Shown here: one piece after another, positions 1 to 5,235 of the stretch
Layout of the letters: every line of letters starts with the position of its first letter
Numbering within the stretch: position 1 is the first letter of the stretch
Origin: an uncultured Porphyromonadaceae bacterium
GTDB lineage: Bacteria; Bacteroidota; Bacteroidia; Bacteroidales; Muribaculaceae
Direction of reading: 5' to 3'
Assembly (NCBI GenBank): GCA_937892215.1
Contig: CALAVE010000084.1
Location: 1-11,091 of the forward strand
Length of the DNA: 11,091 nucleotides
The notes under the pieces: generated by a model
Databases searched by the model: none
What the model was told of the DNA's origin: nothing
Seen by the model: only the letters and a program-made list of their open reading frames with translations
Position numbers and translations under genes: made by a program

Positions 1-1
1 G

Positions 2-466
2 AGCGACGAGGAGCAACGTCTGATGGCCACACACCACCCGTTCACCATGCCTAACCCCGACGACATTCCGCTGCTGGATACACATCCCGAGCAAGTGCGC
101 GCACGCGCTTACGACTTTGTGTGCAACGGAATTGAGGTGGGCGGCGGCAGCCTTCGTATTCACGATGGCAAACTCCAGGAAAAGATGTTCCAGATTCTGG
201 GCTTCACACCTGAGCGCGCCATGGCACAATTCGGTTTCCTCATCAACGCGTTCAAGTACGGAGCGCCGCCTCACGCAGGACTGGCATTCGGTCTGGACCG
301 CTTTGTGTCGATTATGGCCGGCCTTGACAGCATCCGCGACTGCATCGCATTCCCGAAGAACAATAGCGGCCGCGACGTGATGCTTGACGCTCCGAGCGAA
401 ATAGACCAGAGCCAACTCGACGAGTTGTATCTGCAGGTTGACAAGGCTAAAATCTCTCAAGACTGA
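2..466 (+). CDS. aspS: Aspartyl-tRNA synthetase, C-terminal part (5' end outside window)
   Basis: Class II aminoacyl-tRNA synthetase that charges tRNA-Asp with aspartate in the cytoplasm. Only the last 154 codons are present; the frame is open to the left edge, so the ATG at 23 is internal. Visible family landmarks are HHPFTMP near the start of the segment, the catalytic-core run VGGGSLRIHD, and motif 3 GLAFGLDRF with its ATP-contacting arginine, followed by DSIRDCIAFPKNNSG. The DSIRD-AFPK combination is characteristic of AspRS and separates it from LysRS and AsnRS. The C-terminal tail after the aminoacylation core is short and normal, so the gene ends intact. Its TGA overlaps the ATG of the Nif3-family gene by one base (TGATG), which suggests translational coupling and a shared transcript. 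Confidence 0.95.
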   Translation, partial: SDEEQRLMATHHPFTMPNPDDIPLLDTHPEQVRARAYDFVCNGIEVGGGSLRIHDGKLQEKMFQILGFTPERAMAQFGFLINAFKYGAPPHAGLAFGLDRFVSIMAGLDSIRDCIAFPKNNSGRDVMLDAPSEIDQSQLDELYLQVDKAKISQD

Positions 467-1251
467 TGAAAGTTCTCGACATAGCGGCGGCCATTGAGCA
501 GATGGCACCCCTGAGTTACCAGGAAGACTTTGACAACGCCGGTATTCAGGTGGGCAACCCTGAGGCAGAAGTCGCAGGAGTGCTCCTGTGCACCGATGTC
601 ACCGAGGACGTGGTTCGTGAAGCCATAGCCAAGGGGCGCAACCTGGTGATATCGCACCATCCGCTCATATTCCACCCACTCAAGAAGATAGCCGGGCGCG
701 ACCACGTGGAGCGCATAGTGGCACTCGCAATCAAGAACGACGTGAACATCTACAGCGCGCACACCAACATGGACAGTGCGCCCGGAGGAGTTAACCACCT
801 GATAGCCGCCAAGATGGGCCTGCTCAACGTGGAATTCATGACACCTGAATGCCATGAGGAAGGCCAGAGCGGCATAGGCGTGGTGGGCGACTTGCAGCAG
901 CCCGTCACTGCTCGTGACTTTCTGCTTGAGGTGAAACAGACCTTCGGGGTTCACAGCGTGCGCTATAGCGGCGACATCAGCCGGGCGGTGCAGCGAGTGG
1001 CAGTTTGCGGCGGAGCCGGTAGTTTTCTGGTGAAACGCGCGCTGGAACTGGGAGCCGACATATTTGTCACAGCCGACATGAAATATCACGAATTCATGGG
1101 TAATGAAGCCAGGATAATACTGGCTGATATCGGACATTATGAGAGCGAACATTTCACAAAAGAGATATTTTTAGATATTATTACGAAAAAAAATCCTACC
1201 TTTGCAGTTGGTTTTGCAGAAACAGAGAAAAATCAATTAAACTATTTATAA
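466..1251 (+). CDS. Nif3-like dinuclear metal-centre protein (DUF34 / YbgI family)
   Basis: Cytoplasmic Nif3/YbgI-family protein, often labelled 'GTP cyclohydrolase 1 type 2 homolog'; its true reaction is unsettled. The expected dinuclear metal ligands are visible: H64-H65 in SHHPLIF, D103 in TNMDSAPGG, and H224 and E228 in DIGHYESEHF. CGGAGSF (181-187) and ADMKYHEF (203-210) are further family blocks. At 261 residues it resembles the short YbgI form; from memory, many Bacteroidota homologues are about 360 residues with an inserted PII/CutA-like domain, and that insert seems to be absent here. The ATG overlaps the aspS stop codon by one base. The zinc-ribbon gene begins six bases after its stop, a pairing commonly seen for Nif3 and this zinc-ribbon family. 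The last ~30 codons are strikingly AT-rich and contain a promoter-like box (1197-1204). Confidence 0.9.
   Translation: MKVLDIAAAIEQMAPLSYQEDFDNAGIQVGNPEAEVAGVLLCTDVTEDVVREAIAKGRNLVISHHPLIFHPLKKIAGRDHVERIVALAIKNDVNIYSAHTNMDSAPGGVNHLIAAKMGLLNVEFMTPECHEEGQSGIGVVGDLQQPVTARDFLLEVKQTFGVHSVRYSGDISRAVQRVAVCGGAGSFLVKRALELGADIFVTADMKYHEFMGNEARIILADIGHYESEHFTKEIFLDIITKKNPTFAVGFAETEKNQLNYL
1171..1204 (+). promoter_or_regulatory. Possible internal promoter for the zinc-ribbon gene
   Basis: TACCTTTG at 1197-1204 fits the Bacteroidota -7 consensus TAnnTTTG. A weak -33 candidate (TTAG, 1171-1174) lies 22 bases upstream. It sits inside the 3' end of the Nif3 gene in an AT-rich island, about 54 bases before the next ATG. 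The -7 box is formed by the CCT-ACC-TTT-GCA codons for PTFA, so chance is possible. Confidence 0.4.
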
Positions 1252-1257
1252 CGAACT

Positions 1258-2031
1258 ATGGCAAAGCAAGAAAAAGAGCTCACGGTAGAGGAGCGCCTGA
1301 AAGCACTTTATCAGTTACAAACGATGCTGTCGGACATCGACCGCATAAAGACCCTTCGCGGCGAGTTGCCACTTGAGGTCCAAGACTTGGAGGATGAAAT
1401 AGCAGGTCTGGAAACCAGAGTTGAGAATTACAAAGTGGAGCAAGCCGAGCAGAAGAAGGAACTTAAAGACCAGGCCAAAATCAAGGCTGACGCTGAGGCA
1501 AAGATAGCGCGATACGAAAAGCAGCAGGACGACGTGCGCAACAACAAAGAGTACGAACACCTGAAGAAAGAGATTGAGTATCAGCAGCTGAACATAGAAC
1601 TCGCCGAGAAGAAGACGAATGAGGCCACACGCACCATTGAGCGCCTGAAAGAGGAAATAGAGCGTGCCGATGCCACCCTCAAAGAGAGCCGCAAAGATCT
1701 CACCGACAAGCGCAACGAGCTCGACGAAATCATAGCTGAGACCAAGCAGGACGAGGAGAAACTTCGTGTAAAGGCCAAGAAACTGGAAGACAAGTTTGAC
1801 GATGAGCGCCTGCTGACAGCATTTAAGCGCATCCGCAAGAACGCTCGCAACGGGCTGGGCATCGTTTACGTTCAGCGTAACGCCTGCGGAGGATGCTTCA
1901 ACCGCATTCCGGCTCAGCGCCAGAGCGAAATCAAGATGCGCAAGAAAATCATCGTGTGCGAATACTGCGGACGCATCTTGGTTGACCCCGCACTGGCCGG
2001 CGTGAGCGAAGAGGACGCAAAGAACGCATAA
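1258..2031 (+). CDS. Coiled-coil protein with C-terminal C4-type zinc ribbon (PF02591-like)
   Basis: A 257-residue soluble protein of the DUF164/C4 zinc-ribbon family. Residues from about 10 to 185 are a long charged coiled coil, rich in Glu, Lys, Gln and Ala with almost no Pro or Gly. The C-terminus carries the zinc ribbon: C210-x2-C213 in ACGGCFN and C234-x2-C237 in CEYCGR, separated by 20 residues. Length and architecture are typical of the family, whose members are thought to bind nucleic acid or act as structural adaptors; no specific activity can be read from the sequence. The ATG at 1258 follows the Nif3 stop after six bases and is preceded by A/T-rich sequence rather than a Shine-Dalgarno, as is usual in Bacteroidota. 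It probably shares the aspS-Nif3 transcript and may also have its own promoter inside the Nif3 gene. A strong hairpin follows about 35 bases after its stop. Confidence 0.88.
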   Translation: MAKQEKELTVEERLKALYQLQTMLSDIDRIKTLRGELPLEVQDLEDEIAGLETRVENYKVEQAEQKKELKDQAKIKADAEAKIARYEKQQDDVRNNKEYEHLKKEIEYQQLNIELAEKKTNEATRTIERLKEEIERADATLKESRKDLTDKRNELDEIIAETKQDEEKLRVKAKKLEDKFDDERLLTAFKRIRKNARNGLGIVYVQRNACGGCFNRIPAQRQSEIKMRKKIIVCEYCGRILVDPALAGVSEEDAKNA

Positions 2032-2065
2032 GGCTAACGGCGCTTTTATCGCCAGAGAGAACATT

Positions 2066-2107
2066 AACCGGAGCCTCCCGCGACGCGGGAAGTTCCGGTT
2101 CACTTTT
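2066..2107 (+). terminator. Strong hairpin ending the aspS-Nif3-zinc-ribbon unit
   Basis: AACCGGAGCCTCCCGC (2066-2081) pairs with GCGGGAAGTTCCGGTT (2085-2100) over 16 positions, with one G-T wobble, one C-A mismatch and a three-base loop (GAC). The T tract after it is short (CACTTTT), so termination strength is uncertain. The near-symmetrical ends (AACC/GGTT) could let it act in both directions, but no minus-strand gene faces it. Confidence 0.7.
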
Positions 2108-2220
2108 CACATCATACCACGGCATGCCCTTACCGTGTTTCTACCGCCCACGGCAACGAGTAGGCAAAAATTGTGAAAAAGATTTTACAGAAAATATGCT
2201 CTGAAGTGGATATAAATTAT

Positions 2221-2228
2221 TAACTTTG
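2221..2228 (+). promoter_or_regulatory. Putative -7 box of the thymidine kinase promoter
   Basis: TAACTTTG matches the Bacteroidota -7 consensus TAnnTTTG in an AT-rich stretch 60 bases before the tdk start. No convincing TTTG -33 box is seen at the right spacing (around 2197-2202). The expected leader is about 50-55 bases and holds a small palindrome, TAGGCCTA (2248-2255). The rest of the 2101-2220 gap shows no gene, only a weak CCGTG/CACGG hairpin near 2132-2154. Confidence 0.45.
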
Positions 2229-2287
2229 CTAAACCAGAATGACCTGTTAGGCCTATTGGCAAAAATACTACTAAAAAGACGCAAAAC

Positions 2288-2908
2288 GTGGGAAAATTAT
2301 ACTTCAGATATGGAACCATGGGCTCGGCCAAGACAGCCTTGCTCCTCACACAAGCATACAACTTTGAAGAACGCGGCTTGCATTACCTGTGCATGAAGCC
2401 CATCATAGACAATCGCGAGAAAGAGAACGTGATACGCTCGCGCATAGGCATCCAGCGCCAGTGCGCGTGGATATACCCCACCACCGACCTCTACGGCTTT
2501 GTTAAAGAGTTATACGACAAGACCCTGGTTATGAAGGACTGGATACTCATCGACGAGGCACAGTTCTTGTCGGAAGAGCAAGTAGATCAGTTGGCACGCA
2601 TTGTGGATGACTTTGGTACCAACGTGGTGTGCTACGGGCTGCGCACCGACTTCCAGTCGAAACTATTTGAGGGTTCGCGCAGGCTACTTGAGATAGCGGA
2701 CAGCATCGACGAGATAAAATCGACCTGTGCCTGCGGCCGAAAGACCATCATTAATGCCCGCATAGACAGGGACGGCAACATAGTGACGGACGGAAATCAG
2801 GTGGAAATAGGCGGCGATGACCGCTACGTGGCGCTTTGCCGGCGATGCTGGCAGAACAGGAGGATAGAAAGTGCTGAGCGTAATTCACTGAAATTCAAGT
2901 CGGAGTGA
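2288..2908 (+). CDS. tdk: Thymidine kinase, type II (TK1-like)
   Basis: Cytoplasmic salvage enzyme that phosphorylates thymidine (or deoxyuridine) with ATP to give dTMP (or dUMP). The P-loop is G9-T-M-G-S-A-K15-T16, and the catalytic base is most likely E90 in the Walker B-like IDEAQF (88-93). The C-terminal zinc-binding/lasso region shows C147 and C149 in TCACGRK, then C184-x2-C187 in CRRC, with GGDDRY (175-180) before it as in TK1 substrate lassos. At 206 residues the length is normal. The start is GTG at 2288: the first in-frame ATG (2318) falls inside the P-loop and would destroy it, so GTG is strongly preferred. The gene stands alone, with a -7-like box about 60 bases upstream, a terminator-like hairpin before that, and the ferredoxin promoter after it. 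The first cysteine pair is spaced CxC rather than CxxC; this may be normal for this subfamily. Confidence 0.93.
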   Translation: MGKLYFRYGTMGSAKTALLLTQAYNFEERGLHYLCMKPIIDNREKENVIRSRIGIQRQCAWIYPTTDLYGFVKELYDKTLVMKDWILIDEAQFLSEEQVDQLARIVDDFGTNVVCYGLRTDFQSKLFEGSRRLLEIADSIDEIKSTCACGRKTIINARIDRDGNIVTDGNQVEIGGDDRYVALCRRCWQNRRIESAERNSLKFKSE

Positions 2909-2936
2909 ATAATCTGATGAAAAAATGGTCGGGAAA

Positions 2937-2970
2937 TTTGGAATTTATTCAAATAAAATAACTACTTTTG
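2937..2970 (+). promoter_or_regulatory. Predicted promoter of the ferredoxin gene
   Basis: TTTG at 2937-2940 is a candidate -33 element and TACTTTTG at 2963-2970 fits the -7 consensus TAnnTTTG. The spacer is 22 bases, slightly longer than usual. The surroundings (2930-3014) are very AT-rich and the box lies 44 bases before the ferredoxin ATG, which implies a leader of roughly 35 bases. Confidence 0.6.
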
Positions 2971-3014
2971 CGGTGATATATATCAACAACTAATTTATTT
3001 TATACTTTACTAAG

Positions 3015-3182
3015 ATGGCATACGTAATTAATGACACATGTGTTGCTTGCGGAACTTGTCAAGCAGTTTGCCCAACCGGAGCAATAAGTGAAGGTGAAAT
3101 CTATTCAATCGATCCCGACGTTTGCATCGATTGCGGAACTTGCGCTGAATCTTGCCCCAACGAGGCCATCACGGCAGGTTAA
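3015..3182 (+). CDS. Small 2[4Fe-4S] bacterial-type ferredoxin
   Basis: A 55-residue clostridial-type ferredoxin, a soluble low-potential electron carrier. It has two complete CxxCxxCxxxCP cluster motifs: C9, C12, C15, C19 (CVACGTCQAVCP) and C37, C40, C43, C47 (CIDCGTCAESCP), followed by TGAI and NEAI. By family logic each cluster uses three cysteines from one motif and the last from the other. Length and composition are typical of the family. The two halves are an internal duplication, and a 12-base string (TTGCGGAACTTG) is even identical at 3047-3058 and 3131-3142. Codons are AT-richer than in neighbouring genes (GTA, ATT, ACA, TGT, GTT), which could reflect high expression. The gene has its own promoter-like box and a clean terminator, so it is probably monocistronic. 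Likely partners are pyruvate:ferredoxin oxidoreductase-type enzymes or Rnf, none of them encoded here. Confidence 0.95.
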   Translation: MAYVINDTCVACGTCQAVCPTGAISEGEIYSIDPDVCIDCGTCAESCPNEAITAG

Positions 3183-3198
3183 AGCACACTGTTAGAAA

Positions 3199-3245
3199 AA
3201 ATTTCAGGGCTTTCCCCAGTGGGGAGAGTCCTGTTTTTTATTTTC
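3199..3245 (+). terminator. Intrinsic terminator of the ferredoxin gene
   Basis: CAGGGCTTTCCCC (3205-3217) pairs with GGGGAGAGTCCTG (3221-3233) through 13 pairs (two G-T wobbles) around an AGT loop, followed at once by six T, A and four more T. An A tract (3196-3201) precedes it. This is the clearest intrinsic terminator in the window. Confidence 0.9.
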
Positions 3246-3253
3246 TTACCATA

Positions 3254-3291
3254 GGCTTTTTCCCAAGCCAAAATCGGGTTAAGCGGCCGAT
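3254..3291 (-). terminator. Weak candidate terminator for the YitT-family gene
   Basis: Read on the minus strand, a five-pair stem (arms 3287-3291 and 3273-3277) is followed by a short T run. A second small stem, GGCTT/AAGCC (3254-3258 with 3265-3269), comes next. Both are short, so this is only a suggestion of where the minus-strand transcript ends. Confidence 0.25.
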
Positions 3292-3305
3292 GACGCGCCT
3301 AGGCG

Positions 3306-4271
3306 TCAGGTGCGAATGTGGTCGTTGTTTTCATCCTCGTCGTCGGCTTGCGGCAGAATCCGCGTCACCTCATCGGTCTGTGACGGACGAAACTTGCGCA
3401 TACTCACCTTCACTTCGTCGAAGCCTTGCCCGTACACCCCTTTCACGTTAGTCTGCGCTATGAATGCCTGCTTGTCCACGGCCTTGATGATACGGAAAAT
3501 CATCACGCTCTCGTAGCGGCGGCACATCACCAGCAGAATCTTCACATCGCGCTTAGTGTACCACCCGGTGCCGTGAATAAGCGTGCAACCGCGGTGCGAG
3601 ATATTGTTGATAGCATTGGCAATATCCTCCCATTTTCTGGAGATTATGAGGAATTGCACCGCCTGACGGTTATTGTTGATTACATAGTCGGAAACGAACG
3701 ATATAATCAGCAGGAACACGATTCCGTACACAATCTTCTCAATGCTGTGGAAAAGCAGATAGGAGGAGGAGATAATCACCACGTCGCAGTAGAGCATTAT
3801 GCGTCCGAATGAGATATTGCTATGCTTCGACACCATAGCGGCGATGATGTCGGTTCCGGCCGAACTGCCGTTGTGCGAAAACGCTGTGCCAATACCAATG
3901 CCACACATAAGTGCCCCTATAATCACGTTCATGAACGGCTGCTGTGCCACAATGGGCTCGGTGAACATAGGCTTGAAGATGCCCAGCGTGAGGCTCACGA
4001 TAGTGGCACCGATGATGGTGCGAATCACGAACTGACGCCCCACACTGCGGAACGCCACGGCCAGCAAGATAGCGTTAATAGCATAGTTAGTAACGGCCAC
4101 ATTCCAGTCGAAAGCAAAGAGGCAGAGCGAAGCCATACCCACCACGCCGCCGGTGACGATACGCTCCGGAAGGACGAACGCCGCGAATCCGAATGAATAG
4201 AGCGAAAGCCCCAGGATTATCATAATGTAGTCTTTAACGCTGTTGCGAAGCAGTTTGTTAATATCAGCCAT
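3306..4271 (-). CDS. YitT family membrane protein with C-terminal DUF2179 domain
   Basis: Integral membrane protein of the YitT family (DUF161/YitT_membrane plus DUF2179), whose function and substrate are not known. Counting from the ATG at 4271 (321 residues), hydrophobic segments lie near 15-34, 47-72, 85-98, 114-131, 157-174 and 178-196. The conserved loop VLPERIVTGGVVG (33-45) and the SHNGSSAGTDII block (132-143) are typical. The soluble DUF2179 domain spans about 222-284, including GTGWYTKRDVKIL and GVYGQGF, and an acidic tail follows. An in-frame TTG two codons upstream (4277) is possible, but ATG-GCT-GAT at 4271 is the simpler start. The gene is convergent with the ferredoxin gene, whose terminator lies between them, and divergent from the holin-like gene across about 160 AT-rich bases. 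Confidence 0.9.
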   Translation of the reverse strand: MADINKLLRNSVKDYIMIILGLSLYSFGFAAFVLPERIVTGGVVGMASLCLFAFDWNVAVTNYAINAILLAVAFRSVGRQFVIRTIIGATIVSLTLGIFKPMFTEPIVAQQPFMNVIIGALMCGIGIGTAFSHNGSSAGTDIIAAMVSKHSNISFGRIMLYCDVVIISSSYLLFHSIEKIVYGIVFLLIISFVSDYVINNNRQAVQFLIISRKWEDIANAINNISHRGCTLIHGTGWYTKRDVKILLVMCRRYESVMIFRIIKAVDKQAFIAQTNVKGVYGQGFDEVKVSMRKFRPSQTDEVTRILPQADDEDENNDHIRT

Positions 4272-4322
4272 AGCCAATGATTATTTAGTAAAGTTCCGTA
4301 AAACCGTCTGCGAAATTACAAA

Positions 4323-4370
4323 TTTGGCGCAACATAAAAAAGTTTGGCACAAAAATTGCGCTCTTTTGGC
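4323..4370. repeat. Three helically phased TTTGGC direct repeats in a divergent intergenic region
   Basis: TTTGGC occurs at 4323-4328, 4343-4348 and 4365-4370, with starts 20 and 22 bases apart (about two helical turns). The first two extend to TTTGGC(G/A)C. An inverted pair, GCGCAA (4327-4332) and TTGCGC (4356-4361), overlaps them. The position between divergent genes makes an operator plausible, but chance in AT-rich DNA is not excluded. Confidence 0.4.
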
Positions 4371-4388
4371 AGATAATGCGTAAATTTG
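4356..4388 (+). promoter_or_regulatory. Predicted promoter of the holin-like/YciH pair
   Basis: TAAATTTG at 4381-4388 matches the -7 consensus TAnnTTTG; TTG at 4356-4358 lies 22 bases upstream as a -33 candidate. The expected leader is about 35 bases and includes the palindrome TTTAATTAAA (4409-4418). On the opposite strand a weaker -7-like TAATTTCG (around 4312-4319) could serve the YitT-family gene. Confidence 0.5.
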
Positions 4389-4429
4389 AGCAAAGAAAGG
4401 ACAGAACATTTAATTAAACGAGAATTAAC

Positions 4430-4771
4430 ATGATTGCAACACTGATTTTAACCGCACTGGCGGTGTGGATTACAGCCTGGTTGCTGCCGGGAATCACCAT
4501 TGAACCATGGTATGTGTCGATAATTGTAGCCGTGGTAATGGGTCTTATTAACGCGCTGATAAAGCCCTGTGTAAAACTGCTTTCACTGCCCATCAACATA
4601 GTAACGCTGGGCCTGTTCTCATTCGTTATAAACGCGCTCATGGTGGAACTATGCGCCTGGGCAGTGAACGGATTTGAGGTATCCAGTTTCTGGTGGGCAA
4701 TGCTGTTCTGCCTGGTGCTGAGCCTTATAACCTGGTTCTTAGGCACTGTGTTCGGCAAGAAAATCAAGTAA
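4430..4771 (+). CDS. Small four-helix membrane protein, 'phage holin family' (YvlD / PF04020-like)
   Basis: A 113-residue integral membrane protein with four hydrophobic segments (about 2-19, 27-46, 52-78 and 86-108) and a lysine-rich C-terminal end (GKKIK). The pattern ITAWLLPGI near residues 14-22, the NALIKPCVKLLSLPIN block (41-56) and FVINALM (65-71) are typical of the YvlD/PF04020 family. Databases call it 'phage holin family', but these are ordinary chromosomal genes in many bacteria with no proven holin activity, and no phage gene lies nearby. The physiological role is unknown; a membrane-stress role has been suggested for Gram-positive relatives. Its TAA directly abuts the ATG of the YciH gene, so the two are almost certainly co-transcribed from the promoter near 4381. 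Confidence 0.88.
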   Translation: MIATLILTALAVWITAWLLPGITIEPWYVSIIVAVVMGLINALIKPCVKLLSLPINIVTLGLFSFVINALMVELCAWAVNGFEVSSFWWAMLFCLVLSLITWFLGTVFGKKIK

Positions 4772-5134
4772 ATGGACAGCAAAGACTGGAAAAGCGTGCT
4801 TGGTGCGGCATTTGACGTGCCCGTACCCAGCGATGAAGAGTTGCGAGCCGAGAAGGAAGCCGCAAGCCATGCTCCAGCCGGTGACGCGCTACAGCAGCAG
4901 GGCAAAGAAGCGGTGCATGTGCTGATAGACCGCAAGAACCGCAAAGGCAAGACCGTGACACTGGTCACCGACCTGAAATGCGACGATGAAGCGCTAAAAG
5001 ATTTGGCTCGTGAGCTGAAGCAGCATTGTGGCGTGGGAGGCTCGGCCCGTGATGGCGAAATACTGCTGCAAGGCGACTTCAGGTCGCATGTGAGCGACTT
5101 GCTCCGAGGCAAAGGTTTCAAGGTCAAAGGTTAG
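4772..5134 (+). CDS. yciH: SUI1/eIF1-like translation factor homologue (YciH family)
   Basis: A 120-residue protein with a variable acidic N-terminal segment (1-45) and a SUI1 domain from about 46 to 118. The basic loop DRKNRKGKTVTLV (53-65) is the family's ribosome/RNA-contacting loop by homology. It is followed by ELKQHCGVGGSARDGEILLQGD (81-102), the signature of eIF1/YciH proteins, and the chain ends in the basic GKGFKVKG. Bacterial YciH resembles eukaryotic eIF1 and can affect start-site fidelity or initiation in vitro, but it is not essential and its normal role is uncertain. The gene starts immediately after the stop codon of the holin-like gene, with no gap. A GC-rich hairpin follows 18 bases after its stop. 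Confidence 0.9.
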   Translation: MDSKDWKSVLGAAFDVPVPSDEELRAEKEAASHAPAGDALQQQGKEAVHVLIDRKNRKGKTVTLVTDLKCDDEALKDLARELKQHCGVGGSARDGEILLQGDFRSHVSDLLRGKGFKVKG

Positions 5135-5152
5135 CCGCCCCACCCCACACTA

Positions 5153-5193
5153 CCCGGAGGGGTGTTTCCCACGCGAGCGCGCACCTCTCCGGG
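5153..5193 (+). other. GC-rich hairpin between yciH and the helicase gene, without T tract
   Basis: CCCGGAGGGGTG (5153-5164) pairs with CACCTCTCCGGG (5182-5193) over 12 positions with one G-T wobble. The 17-base loop can fold further (CGC-GA-GCG, 5172-5179). No T run follows, so it is not a standard intrinsic terminator; it could slow or attenuate read-through, or protect the 3' end of the upstream mRNA. No clear TAnnTTTG box is seen between it and the ATG at 5236. Confidence 0.55.
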
Positions 5194-5235
5194 CATAACC
5201 GCGCTAAAATTCAAAGAAATTACTACCATCAAGCT

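Noticed and set aside
457..2103. Long open frames on the minus strand opposite the Nif3 and zinc-ribbon genes
   Set aside because: They lie wholly antisense to genes with clear family motifs, have low-complexity or composition-driven translations, and no recognisable domain or promoter.
3271..3282. The word AATCGGGTTAA is shared between 3272-3282 and the intron region near 11016-11026
   Set aside because: An 11-base identity with no extended similarity around it; probably chance, since in the intron it is part of a local hairpin.
4409..4418. Palindrome TTTAATTAAA just before the holin-like gene
   Set aside because: A ten-base AT-only palindrome is expected by chance in such AT-rich leaders; no second copy or supporting context.
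4430..4771. 'Phage holin' annotation as a sign of a prophage
   Set aside because: The family name is misleading; no integrase, lysin or structural phage gene lies nearby and the surrounding genes are housekeeping.
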